Source of the DNA: Bryoerythrophyllum caledonicum
Lineage: Eukaryota; Streptophyta; Bryopsida; Pottiales; Pottiaceae
Reading direction: 5' to 3'
DNA: 64,000 nt
Assembly: GCA_963971425.1 (NCBI GenBank)
Contig: OZ020517.1
Coordinates: 15,037,297-15,101,296 of the forward strand
Below are positions 36,752 to 48,590 of the stretch, one piece after another. A program made the translations under genes and the position numbers. The notes beneath the pieces were generated by a model, which was not told the origin of the DNA, made no database searches, and saw nothing but the letters and a program-made list of their open reading frames with translations. Within the stretch, counting starts at the first letter, position 1; each line of letters begins with the position of its first letter.

Positions 36752-37054
36752 GTGTTGAGGGGTGGCGTTCCAACAACTCACAACCATGACTTGCCCTTGA
36801 AACCCAACTTGATTTTTTCATCTTTATATGTGGCCACACCCTCTGACGTATACGTCACAGATGATATGGACCGCTCTTGGCACACCATGATGAGTGAACA
36901 CTCATACAATGAACTGTGTAAGGCAAAATTGAACACACCAGAAATAGGCCATTTTTCCCGTGCAATTCTATTTGTCAGGCAATACATTGAAAATTTCTAC
37001 AGAGTCAAGGCATTGGTGGGGAGCTATTCTCGCAAAAAAATTCCCGCAACCTAA
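36752..37054 (+). CDS. Hypothetical 100-aa ORF
   Basis: An open frame with an ordinary amino-acid mix (TPSDVYVTDDMDRSWHT, IGHFSRAILFVRQYIE) but no family I recognise. It sits right after a TTAA-type border and could be a transposon fragment. Coding status is uncertain. Confidence 0.2.
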   Translation: MLRGGVPTTHNHDLPLKPNLIFSSLYVATPSDVYVTDDMDRSWHTMMSEHSYNELCKAKLNTPEIGHFSRAILFVRQYIENFYRVKALVGSYSRKKIPAT

Positions 37055-38820
37055 ACATATACCAATCCAAGGTAAGTTTCTTACGGCTGCTAGCGATGGT
37101 CCAACAAATGGCACGTAACATATTTGTTATGGCCCCGCCTTCAGGCCTCAAGATATCAAACATTTTGAAAGGGCACATCTTTAGAGGTTGGCCAAACACA
37201 TTTTGAACTCTTCCATCTTTTGTAGCGTTTGGATCAATTTAACCCCTTAAGGACAAAGTGTCCATTCAAGGGACAAAATATTTCAATTGGACTACAATTG
37301 TCTTACAACTAATATATTGACTCGTTGTCTCCAACAGGAGGCGACAACATATAAGATGAATTTTTGATGTGAATCGTCTGCACTAATTTACATCAAGCTC
37401 ATACATATCAAGTTTTGATTTGGTACTTGTTTCCAAGAAAGTGTGTGCAAGTCAAAGATTGCACGTTAATATTTAATCCGTGTAGAAACTTGAAGTATTG
37501 TATACACGGTGTTGTCAAGAACCACAATTGACTTGAAGTACTATAGCTTCAACTAAATATGATGTTCAGCATACAAAGTGCAATTCACTTTTTAAATCAA
37601 ACTTGCCCCAATTGTCTAGAACAACAACAACGATTCCCCTATCAACAACGAACACTTGATTGTCTCGTTTACAAAAACCTAGCTCACAGCAATAAACTCA
37701 CATCATCACACACTAAAATAACTCCAAGTCTCCTCGGATTTATTTTCACAAACCTCATCTCAAGAAAGAAAAAATTGTACTACACACTCTCTCCTCCTCA
37801 GATTTCCTTTTAAACTTCGACTCTCACTTTCACACCAAATCCTAAAACTATGAAAGTTTCTGTCAACAATGAATCTGGCTTCTCCTCCAGCACCATCACC
37901 GCCTTCCTTGCCTTGCCACCATCTCCTACGCACGCCCCATCGTCATCCCACCATTATCATCTGCAAATCACCAACACATGTACACAACTTTGAATCCTTT
38001 ATTAAAAATTTGACCTATTCTAAATTTAAGGTGCAATCAATACTACTTACACTTTGATGAACCGTGGTGCATAAGTTTATGTCCCAAAAGCATCTTTGTG
38101 TTCTTGTATGCTCCTTCATGCCTCCAAAATCCACACTTTATAACATACCAACGATGAGCACGCTTCAAGCAAACCATTAAAGATGCCTAAAGACCTAATA
38201 AAACCTGAGTCACGTCTCCAAATTCATAGACCTTGTTGTCTTGTATTGCTCCCTTTCATGCAAGTCCCAAAAATGCTTCTTGAGCATCTCGAGTCCCACT
38301 TGATCTTCCTTAGAAAATTTGAAGCAACGAAAGAGTGCGCGAAGAAACACACATCCTTATGCGGGAATAATCTTTCACACCGATTGTGAGGAGTCATGGC
38401 TTCCCTTTGCCGTCTTGATCTACCGCAGATTGCCTTCCTTGCTCCCAGCTAGCTCCGTCGTCACTGCTCCATGGCTCCCGCCATAGCCGCGGCCATAGCC
38501 GCAGTTGCTTTGCTCCAACACCTTCAAGTTGCCTCTTTCTACTCCTTGTTCTCCTAATCTCCCTCCTCTTAGCGTTGTAGTGAGCTTCGCCGCTCCCCAC
38601 ATCCCACTTCTATCATCTAAGTTCAGTTTGCTCTCACCCACACTCCCAAAAGTAAAGTGTAGATGATGTGGAGGTTGCTTTTGTGTAAGCTGCCCTTTGC
38701 TTCTTCCTTCCTTGCGACATATTTCATCCACTACGGATGAAAGCTGCCCATTTCCTAAGTTTTTTGCTTTTGGGCAGCGAGGTGCAGTCATTCTACAGTG
38801 AAATTAAATGCAAGTGTGGC
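37055..38820. other. Intergenic, repeat-rich
   Basis: No supported gene. TTAACCCCTTAAGGAC at about 37239 looks like another isolated TTAA-type end. Short open frames near 37869-38057 and 38420-38791 lack recognisable domains. The last bases are the left flank of hAT element 2. Confidence 0.35.
38813..38820. repeat. Probable target-site duplication, left (hAT element 2)
   Basis: AGTGTGGC before the left end; ACTGTGGC follows the right end at 50806-50813, seven of eight bases equal. Confidence 0.65.
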
Positions 38821-38994
38821 CAGGGTTGTCATAACGGACGGGTTGAGGTGATCGGGCGGGACAACGGGACAGGCGGTCTGGACCCGACAAGCGGACGGTT
38901 CGGACGGATTGCCTGAAGTGCGCCCAATAATTTTTTGGAGGTAAGAAATTTTTACTGTGATGGACACATTACATTCAGACGTGTCACGCCACGA

Positions 38995-39125
38995 TGGCGC
39001 TAGGGCGGGGACATCTCCCCTGGGGGCGAGGACGTCTCCCTGGGGGCGGGGTGGTCTTCGCCTCGGGGTGGGGACGCCTCTATGAGAGGCAGGGACGTCC
39101 CCGCCCCTAATGGAGGCGTTGCCGC
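38995..39125. repeat. G-rich GACGTC array D
   Basis: GGGGGCGAGGACGTC-type units between the left terminus and the transposase tail. Confidence 0.65.
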
Positions 39126-39348
39126 CCTTGCATCATTCACCTAGGGGACCTTAATGTCTGAAATTAAGAGGCTGTCCATTTCATTAAATCATTTTACGAT
39201 ATAACAACAATGCCATGATTTCATACTTCCATACCAAGTAATATCGGCACTTGTTATCTAAGAAACTTTTTAATCTCCTAGCTTCTTCAATGAATTATCA
39301 CAACTCTCTTGATTTCGCATACATATACGTAGCTACTTTTCTTGTCCC

Positions 39349-42300
39349 TTAATTATTCAAACGACCCAATCTGCGTACTCCTTCAGTGGACGGGCCACCC
39401 ATAACCGCATCTCGAAGGACGATATCATCATGATCTGGTGCCTCATTGCAATCCCGACCATTGTCATCATTAGCACCTTCATTGCTCTCATCTTCGTATT
39501 CTCCATTGCTACCATTCGTAGTCCAAAAGCTCCCTACTTCAGAGTTGTCGTTGCGAAACTCTACGATTGTTTCACCATCGCTATGCGAGCATCTGAATCT
39601 CTTTTGTCGATGTACATGAAGATCATCGCCGTTGGAATTTATGGTTGGGCCGCTGGTAGGACGAACTGCTCGACTCGGAACAACAAATGCCGGAGTTGAT
39701 GAAGAGCATCCTGGAACATACGTGTCGAAAAACGGTTGTACAACCACGTTCGGATCTCGTGCCCCTATTCCAACGAGGGGACGTCTACAAGGCCTTGAGG
39801 ATGATGCTTCGCCGTTGTTTCTTCCTCCACGGCCTCTAGACCCTCCACGGGCATTAGTCCTTCCACTGCCTTGTTGATATTGACCCATTGGATGAATTGG
39901 CTCCGCTCTAGCGACCAAAGGGGGTCTGCTATTTCTGGTAGTAGTAGTGGAAGTGTTTAGACCCGTCCCCTCAACGCCTACACTTTGTTGGGAAGGTCCA
40001 TACATGGCATTCGCCGTTCTAGGAAAAGACGAATTCCGAGAAGGCGGCATTGGTGTATTCTGGTCATTAATAACAGTAGGCCACACCACAACCGGAGATG
40101 GTTGTGGGTCAAGGTCCTCTATGAATGCAAAAGCATCAGAGGGATCTATATATTCCGGGTCAAAACGCCTTCGCTCATTAACAACCCTTTCATTTCTTCG
40201 AGCTGTCCCTACAATTCTTATGTTTTCAACATTTGCATCAGAGTCTCGTTGAACAACTCCAGTGCTACGAAATGATGCACCCATTTGAATAGGGCTCCTC
40301 TGGCCATACCGGTTCTCAACCGCTCCTTGGTTGTTTTGAGTTGCAATAATTACTGCGTTCTCTCCGGCTCCGTTGTTGTCGGCATCTCTATTTTCACCTC
40401 CTTAATCTGATGGAAATTGTCATCATCGCAAACGTTCCCAACATTGTCCCCCCCCCGTTTCAGGCTCTTCAAGGTTAGTCACATTTGGGATGTCACTCTC
40501 TGAGGAAGTAGACAAATGATGTATTCATGAATGCCTTCATTTTGAGGAAGATGAGGCGAAGGACTACGACGAGGACTTCGATTCCAAGGTCCCCAACGAC
40601 CTTGAGCCAATTCTTCTTGTACGTCGTCATTATCTCCGTATTAATTTCTCGTTTCCTCAAGGTGATCAGGGCCTTCCGCCTAAATATTAGGGTTTCCCCG
40701 GTACTCTAGCGGAGAGCGGGGAGCTTTCATATTGTGCTCCTCCTCTTCTTCAGCTATCAACACATCAAATTCACGATTATGTTCATCCACCAGGACCCGC
40801 CCCAGGGCATCTGGGTCGGAATCCTCCGAGTGAATATTCGCATCGTACCATCAAACGGGATCGGCCCCTGGTCTTTGTTGAAGGCATCGACTATTGGTAT
40901 AAATATACACCAATGACGCAGCCTTTTCCGGCGCTAATCGATTTCGGCTCTTGTGGTGGACAAAAGAATACATACTCCAGTTTTGTTTGCAAGAGCTAGC
41001 TGAACACGTAAGGGCTAGAATACGAACGGCTATTTTAGACAATGCTTTGTCTGCGATCTTGGCCCACCATTGATGGAATTCAAGCTTTGTCTGGCTGATG
41101 TTAGATGCCTCGGTAGGGCCATATGGTCATGTGCCCTCCTCGTACTATGTTAACTCAAATTGGACGTCGTCATAAGAGATGTCCAATACCTCCATCATTT
41201 TGCGAACAACCTGATTCAATGCTCTTTGTGCGATTCCGTCAGCTGTAAGCGCCACATTATCCTTAAGGTACGGATTCAAAAGAACTACGGTGTAGTGAGC
41301 ATTGCTAAACACCATTTGCCACCGGGCATCAAAAGATTGCTCAAGAGTGGATGCTATGTCAGCTCGTAGAGTAAATGGTGACTCTCTCAAAGAGTACACA
41401 TGTTGTCGCAAATCATGCATTACGAGCCACGCACGACCCATGGCTGGTTCTCGGCCATCAAACACACGCAATGCCTTCAAAACATCCCCAGTCATGTGCA
41501 CATAATTCTGACATCGTTGCCAAAAGGCCACATCTTCGATGGTTTGCATCACATCACGCGAAGCGGTTGCTGCTTGCTCTCCATTCTATCTATTCCGTAG
41601 GTTGCAAAGTAGTTTACAACACGAGGGTGGTCTTTCAACTGCTCCAACAGTCCTTTGAGTCTCACCAATCGATCCAACATAAGGAAATTACAAGCAAAGC
41701 GGGTTTCACTCGGCACTACAATATGCAGGTTTGGACTCAACTCACGAAGTGTCCCCATTGTCGAATGATGGTTTCTAATATATTGGCACAATTTCTTTGC
41801 CCTGTCTATTAAATCTTTAAATTCTTGGACCTTCGCCCAATCTTCCAACATGAGAACCAATGCATGTGCCATGCACCCTGCTTGTGAATGTGCGGGTATG
41901 TGAAAATCATATCATCCATCGCTCCAAGCATGTTGGCAGCATTGTCTGTACGAATATGTGTCACATTCTTGGAACCCACCTTCTCAATGTAAACTTTCAC
42001 TTGGTCCGCTATGTACCGCATGGACTTCTTTTGACCATTGGTGTCTATGCTCCCCAAGAATACGTCACCAGTGGGGCACGACATCATTAAATTCATGAGG
42101 GGCCTCTGGTTGACATCATCCCAACCATCCGTGCATATCGACACCCCATAATTTTTTATTGCAAAACCAACTTTGGCTTCAATCTCTTTCTCAATTTGCA
42201 ACCTCTTAGGTTCAATCAATTTAGTCCTCAACTGGTGATATGAAAGAGGAGTGTACTCAAATTTTGCCACGGATGTTGCCCTCACCGCATCAATGAACGC

Positions 42301-42870
42301 CTGATTTTGCACCTTATTAAAAGGCACATTCGCCTAATAGAAAAAGGTCGTCCATTTCTCATCAAGTTCCTTCCTCTTTACAATGTTAAAAGTATCAAGC
42401 ATTCGTTGTTGATGTAGTTGCCCAGATCTGGCGGAATTTAAGGAGGCAAGACCACCCGACATATGTGAAGGGCGTTTCCTTCAGAGGAATTAGGCACTCC
42501 TTCCCAAGGCCCACTTGTTATCCCACCCTCCACATTATTTTGAGCGTCGGATTGGCTTGAAGTGTCAACAATTGGTGCCCTCGATGGACCACTCGGACCT
42601 GAATCTCCGCCATACATGTCCCCGCCCGTCATTCTTTGTAGAACAATGTTTCCACAGTTGGCAAATCAATGTCGCACATGGGGAGGTAGGCTACGACAAA
42701 TTCACCTCTCTGACTTGGCGCCATATCCAAAGTGAGCGAACGCACGCTCACGTTTGTAGCTAACAGTAAAGTTGCAGAAAACACAACTCGCTTTGCCCCC
42801 GTTGTCACAAAAATTGTACCAAGGTTCCCATTCCTTTGTTTGCTTCCTTTGACTTCCCATTGCATTTACG
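39349..42870 (-). pseudogene. hAT transposase remnant (BED finger, DUF659, dimerisation domain)
   Basis: Read leftward. A BED-type zinc finger lies at about 42735-42850 in a shifted frame (CVFCNFTVSYKRERAFAHF). The DUF659/RNase-H-like part is at 41809-42327 (VSICTDGWDDVNQRPLMN, HIRTDNAANMLGAM), continuing at 41549-41872 (PSETRFACNFLML) and 41145-41552. After a stop the hAT C-terminal dimerisation region follows at 40851-41042 (TCSASSCKQNWSMYSF, KSRNRLAPEKAA). An open, disordered tail with an RG-rich patch is at 39349-40284. Frameshifts and stops break the gene in at least four places, so it cannot make an intact transposase. Gene order within it matches other plant hAT transposases of this type. 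Confidence 0.82.
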
Positions 42871-43149
42871 GCTTATGCCAAATATCCCCGGCTTCTCCCG
42901 TCTAAGCCAAAATACGGGGCTAGATATAGTATAGAATCGGGTGAAAAAATTAGTTCTGATAGAGCTGGTGCAATGCTTGAACCAATTTTTACATCACCTT
43001 AGCCGCACACCAGTGTGGCCAGCCACCCAAGTAGACTCACAAGGAGCTCAAACCGAACTGAGGTCCAAGGGATAGAGGCCAAGGTGACGAGTGTAATGAC
43101 AAACGGCCCTCCCTGCTCCTTTTATACACAAACGAAGGACGTGTGGGAC

Positions 43150-43260
43150 CTGTTGCGCCAAGGGCGGGGACGTCCCCGCCCTTGCCCGGGTAGGGGCGAG
43201 GACGTCTCCGCCCCTATCCCACCAGGGCAGGGGCGGAGACGTCCCCCCAACCCAGGAGAA
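43150..43260. repeat. G/C array E
   Basis: GGGGCGGGGACGTCCCCGCC and related units. The linker after it (about 43312-43375) is repeated after array F (about 44930-44985), showing that an array-plus-linker unit was duplicated. Confidence 0.65.
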
Positions 43261-43968
43261 GGAGGCCTTTGGGGCATTTTGGGTGCCTAAGCACTTCTCT
43301 CCATGGAGCGGGTAGAGGTTTTAATATAGGGTGCCTTATTTTTGGTTCCGACAAGATTGCAACACACTTAAAAGAACAAGCAGATTATGTCTAGGAAGGA
43401 GGCTAAATGGAAAGTACGACTTTTGTCCTGTGACAGCATGCTCTCCAATTAGGAACACCTTTATTAGCTCCCTAATAGTTTTGGGGCGGACATAAGAGAC
43501 TAGAAATGAATGCACCACTAGACATAGGAAATTGAAAAAATATTGAAAAGATTAAAGAATTTAAAATAAGAGAATTTTCAAGTTTCGTAAAAATTTAATA
43601 AATCAAGTGTCCAATAGCAAGGGAGCTATGCAAGTCCCCATACAAAAGGGGTAGTATAATCTTCTAGTTGAATGTAATGTGCAAGTTCTCTAATTAGAAA
43701 CTTTAAACACGAGTGCCCCACAAAAGATTAGGAATGCACCACATACCATTAAAGAAAATAATAAATCAAGTAATGAATAGCAAGGGAGCTATGCAAGTCC
43801 CCATACATAAGGGGTAGTATAAGCTTCTTGTAGAATGTAATGTAAAAGTTCTCTAAATAAAACGTACCATTACAAACAAAAAGGATATTTTAAAATCATA
43901 TCATATTTAGAGCAAAAGTATTGTTCCCAAAAAAAATTGCTACGTCAATAACCTTTAAATACTCCTAG
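43261..43968. repeat. AT-rich linker with a 164-base direct duplication
   Basis: The phrase AGCAAGGGAGCTATGCAAGT followed by CCCCATACA occurs near 43615 and again near 43780, each continuing into similar sequence for about 100 bases. No ORF. Confidence 0.65.
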
Positions 43969-44619
43969 TCAGTGGTAACGTTGGGCTCGTTTGGTCTTCC
44001 TCAGCCTACCACGTGCTTGTGCCTTTTCGCTTGCGACTTGGACGTGGGTTCCGTCGAAGTCCGAATCTGAACTCGACGTGCCGGTATCGTAGCTGGGTGT
44101 GTTGTCCATCACAGTCATGAATTTGCCCAATCCACCTTCCGGATACTTGCGCCATCCCATTGGAATTATTTCATATTCTCGGGAAGGAATTTTGATCTTC
44201 CCCGGCATCGACTTCAAAGTGGACCAATCCACTCTCTTGTTCAACTTCACCTCCGCATGAACACCCCACGCAATGAAGAGATTTACTTCGTTGCGTTTGA
44301 CGAATGGGACGTCGTACAACACCAGGTATACTTCAATGCACCGATTTTTAAATGCCTTGTCAACGCAGTGTTTGAGGTTTGCCTTGTGGAAGCGTCGGTG
44401 ATAGTTGTGTCGCTCCTCTAGGAAAGCCTTGTCCATGTAGCACCACTCGATGAAGTTTGCGCAATCATCAAAATTCCATGGCTCCTATACATCTTCCCAA
44501 CCTTGAAAGGCCAACTTCGCAGGATTACGAAGAACGTGCAACTGCTTCCGATGGGCGTTCCTCGCTCGTGCACGGGTCTTGTCTCGCTCCTCTTTCGCCA
44601 ATTGTCCGGGTGAAGCCAT
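43969..44619 (-). pseudogene. hAT cargo gene X, copy 1 (truncated)
   Basis: Starts MASPGQLAKEERDK at 44619, then LHVLRNPAKLAFQGWEDV, an in-frame stop near 44482, and an open frame from DKAFLEERHNYH through RVDWSTLKSM and PMGWRKYPEGGLGKFM to an Asp/Ser-rich stretch and a basic end. It aligns along its length with the start of copy 2 (47120-48059), but ends before the coiled coil and RING of that copy. Family not recognised; no known domain in this portion. Confidence 0.6.
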
Positions 44620-44759
44620 GGTTTGCACCCAATCCAAATCTTTGGTGTGATTGGATGAATGAAGGCTTCGCACGACGCCATCAACCAGCTCAATGAAGAG
44701 ATGGATGGAGAGGAGTATGCAAGGCGGGGACAAATGGGGCCAAAAATCATTAAAATAGT

Positions 44760-44875
44760 CACTCGGAGACGTCTCCGCTCTGCCCGGGCAGGGGCGGGGA
44801 CGTTTGTTTGAAAAAATTTAAAAATTGGAGGGGGACGTTTCCACCTAACTCCAGAAGGAGGCGTTTGAGGCGCAT
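44760..44875. repeat. G/C array F
   Basis: GAGACGTC and GGGGCGGGGACGTTT-type units between the two cargo gene X copies. Confidence 0.6.
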
Positions 44876-44929
44876 TGTAGCTTGGCCGGGGCACTCCTCA
44901 TCTCCATTTGGCGGGTGCACAATTAAATA

Positions 44930-45775
44930 TGGGGTGTCTTATTTTTGGTACCGACAAGATCGCGTTGCACTTAAACAAGGTACCAAAAACAAAAACGTCT
45001 TTCCACATAAAACTTAGAGATTTTAACTTTTTATACATTTGATTTTTTCCACAACAATATATGGTGTAGACCTTCATATTGACCATTTGGATCATCAATC
45101 TAAAACATATCAAGTATCTAAAAACTAAAACGTTAATTGGCCATTTTTGAACCTCCGCTACTAGCATAGTTGACTTGAATAAGCTACACCCTTTTTCTAG
45201 CTCTAACAATTGGTGTATAAGGAACTAACATCATCCTAAACACAATAGTAATGGATTTTGACCTTATGTAGTGCAAAAATTTGATATGAAGAAAAGTCAA
45301 AGTCTGTTGATCCACCAAACGCAGGGAAGAAAATGAACCATTTGCTTGACTTCAAACACTATAATCTTTCAATCCGTGCGGTCAAAATTTGTGAAATTTT
45401 GTGGGCACATTAACAAAGAAGTATTTATTGAGATCCTATGGTTAAAAAGGTTTTGTCTCCCTTCTTAGGCATTATACTATAGCCGGGCAGTTTTGAAGTG
45501 TTTTTGGTGCAAAAATGCCTTGGTCCTTTAGGGGTTAAAATGTTTGGAGGTTTAAAAATTGGTCCATACCATTTTGTTTTATACAAACGCACAAATCCTT
45601 ACAAGGCTTAAGTACATCCATAATCACACCTCTATTATCAAGTAAAGTAGACACTACTATTCATATTTTTTTACTATGCATAATGTAGTACGAAAATTGG
45701 AAAATACATTAAACGCTAAAAGATAGAGCATTGTAAGAAAAATATCTTTTGCAACTGCAAAAACAAAAAATACAC
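44930..45775. mobile_element. AT-rich linker with a truncated TTAA-family member
   Basis: About 45000-45538 matches the right part of the element at 27802-28709, ending GGTCCTTTAGGGGTTAA at 45538 with the left end missing. 45539-45775 is AT-rich with no gene. Confidence 0.55.
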
Positions 45776-48059
45776 CTAGTCAATATTCATGCGGCTATTA
45801 GTAGTGCCACTCGCCCCTGCCTCGTTGCCATGTGCCCCTACATGCATCGGGAGGTCTTCATCCGAGCCCAACTGAAGTCTACGAGACGCCGTCCGTGTTC
45901 TCCTTGCTAGTCCATCTTCATCCAACACGGCCCTTAGGATTTGGGATTGCATGAGGTGGTCGAGCGCTTGCCGTGTCCCTGGATTGTGCACATCAAGCAA
46001 GAAGTCGATTCCGTCATTTTGGAAAATTTCTTTCCACTCTGATTCCGATAATTGCCTTAGTTCTTGCGGGTCGGGTTGGTCAACGTCGTGAGAAATGCGA
46101 TCCCCATTGTCGTCTGTGATGCGAACTCCGTCAACGGCCCACAACCATTGCCGTGGATGAGGTCCGAATCAAAATTGCTCCCCGTTCTCATCCCAATGCC
46201 CATTAAAGCATTGGTAGAAGAAATTTCGTTTTCCTTGACCGTATTTGTCCTTTAACATGATCAAATTCTTGCACACTCGGACAATTTGCTTCGGGTCCCT
46301 TTCCCAACCCCACTTGTTTGAGAGATGCATCTTATCCAACAAGTGCATCCTCAGTTTCTAGCTCCACACCAATCATTTTCCCACATTTGTGATTGATCAA
46401 GAAGTTCATCACATTGAACTCCCAATACGGGGGCATGTATGGAACTAATCCAAAAAGTTTGTACAATTGCTCATGAAAAGGGGCCTTGCACAATGAGCAC
46501 CGCCGGCGTACAATCATCAAACTAATCAAGCAAAATAGATGGTACAAGTGCTCGCAAGTGCCTAGATGCATTCCACCTTCTGGACCAAATGGGTTTAGAC
46601 AAATTGAGCAAGTCGTACCGTTGGATACAAAGCTCGAAGGTTGTGGCCACAATAACATGGGGTTGCCTCGATGGTCGAGGGTGGATGAAACCTCTTTTTT
46701 GAAATCAAAATTGTAACGGGACCAATCGATGGTTGTTTGCCCACCGGTGGTTTTCAACATTGCCATTTCATCCATCTTGAAAAGATCATCTACGAGGGCC
46801 CACGACATCAAACCAAACACCCTCTCTTGGTTGTTTTCGGTATAGTTGTTGTCGATTTTCTGGAATTCTGCCACCAATTGTCGGGACCAATCGACCGTGA
46901 AGACGGAGGCCAACTTCCATTGATAGAAATGTTCTACCAACACATCCAAGCAACTTTGTAGTCTTGAATTCTCTTTAAGGCGGAAGCGAGCTCTTTACCG
47001 CCGTCACCCGCCACACCCTCTTCTTTGTTGACCATAGTTTTGTCTGCGTTGGTAGGGGCCTCGTCAAACGACAATGAATCGTCTTCGATTGACACGTGTA
47101 CAAGCCCTTCCTCCTCACGTCATGGATTCCGATCTTCTGTGGTCATTGTATTAGCTTGTAGGGCAAGTCGGAGCTCCTCCATATCACGTTGTTGCTGGTC
47201 AATAACAATGTTTTTGTCATTGACTTCAACTCTCAACTTGCGAACCTCATCGTGCAATGACAATAGTTTTGTCCTCTTCCCTTCCAATTGGTTTAGCAAG
47301 GTTTGGATACTGCTGGCCAAAATAGCATCAATAGGAGCTTCGAACGTTCGTTCAACAACCGTGTGGGATTGCAAATAAGCTACAACTTCATAAATGGTAT
47401 CGTTAACGACTACGATAATCGTATGTTCCGCCCTCCTTCGTTTGGTGCGTGCTTGTGTCCTTCGGCTCGTTGTGATTGGAACGTGGGATCCGTCAGAGTC
47501 TGTATCCGTGTTTGAGGAATCGGTCTCGTACGTGTCGACTGGTTCAGTCTTCGCCATCAATTTGCTCAATCCGCCTTCTAAATACTTCCATGTCCCCATT
47601 GGGATCAATCCATTCGCCGAAGAAGGAACTTTTATGCTATCTCCCATGGCTTTCAAGGTGGACCAATCCACCCTCTTGGCCAACTTTACCTTTGCATGGA
47701 CACCTCGCGCAAGGAAGGGATTTACTTCATTGCGTTTGACATAAGGGATGTCGTACAACACTTGGTATACTTTAATGCACCGATTTTTAAACGCCTCATC
47801 GGTGCACTTCAATAAATTTGCCTTGTGAAAGCGTCAATGATAATTGTGTCGCTCTTCTGGAAAAGCCTTGTCGATATGGCACCACTCGATAAAGTTTGCG
47901 CAATCCTCGAAACTCCATGGGTCCGGAACTTCTTCCTAACCTTTAAAAGCCTATTTTACTGGATTTCGAAGCACATGCAACCTCTTCCGCTATTTGTTTC
48001 CTGATCGTAGTCGACTCTTGTCTCGTTCTTCTTTACTCATTTTTGCGGGCGTGGCCATG
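45776..48059 (-). pseudogene. hAT cargo gene X, copy 2, with coiled coil and RING finger
   Basis: Reads leftward from MATPAKMSKEERDK at 48059. After several stops an open part runs 47812-47120: NRCIKVYQVLYDIPYVKRNE, RVDWSTLKAM, PMGTWKYLEGGLSKLM, an Asp/Ser/Thr-rich linker, then a coiled coil (EVRKLRVEVNDKNIVIDQQQ). The 46949-46332 frame has a RING-type finger, CSICLNPF, then CEHLYHLFC and CSLC (C3H2C3 spacing), typical of E3 ubiquitin ligases. An acidic end piece lies at 46144-45776. The open parts are separated by stops and a probable frameshift near 46985. That the three parts form one protein is inferred from order and strand. Confidence 0.6.
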
Positions 48060-48224
48060 GGTGACAAAAATCTGAATAACGAATGTCATGCGAATGGAGG
48101 AAGTCCTCGCATGACGCCCACAACCAACTCAATGAAGAGGTGGATGAAGAGGGAGTATGTGAAGCGGGGACAATTAGGGGCGGGATCGATATCATATAGC
48201 CGATAGACGAAGCATTGGTCTAGG

Positions 48225-48375
48225 GTCCACGGGCTGGGGCGGGGACGTCCGCACCCCCACCCGTTTAGAGGCGGAGACGTCTCCGCCTCTGTCCAAGTAG
48301 GGCGGGGACGTGCCCGCCCTACCAGGGCAAGGACGGAGACGTCCCCGTCTCTACTCGGGTGGGGCGGAGACGTCT
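48225..48375. repeat. G/C GACGTC array G
   Basis: At least six GGGGCGGGGACGTC-type units in both orientations, between cargo gene X copy 2 and kinase copy 2, whose starts face apart. Confidence 0.7.
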
Positions 48376-48439
48376 TTGCTAAAACCCGGGAAACCACATA
48401 AATAGCAGACTTTTGTCCTTATTCTCTGCCAAGTCCACT

Positions 48440-48590
48440 CCCTAGGCCTCACGTGTCAGTTTGTTTTGCGGCCTGAAAGTGAGTTCGATGGGTGGTCGGG
48501 CTTGGCCTATTTATTGCATCCAGACTCTTTGCGGTTTTTTTAAAACCATAATTTTGGAATTTCGACCACGGTAGAGAGTTGACTATCACG
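48440..48590 (+). promoter_or_regulatory. Possible promoter of kinase copy 2
   Basis: CACGTGTC (G-box/ACGT core) near 48450 and a TATA-like CTATTTATTGC near 48508, ahead of the ATG at 48591. Suggestive only. Confidence 0.3.

Noticed and set aside
39430-40275. Plus-strand ORFs opposite the hAT tail
   Set aside because: Shadow frames of the open minus-strand tail.
44418-44894. 158-aa minus-strand ORF overlapping cargo gene X copy 1
   Set aside because: A different frame from the one that aligns with copy 2.
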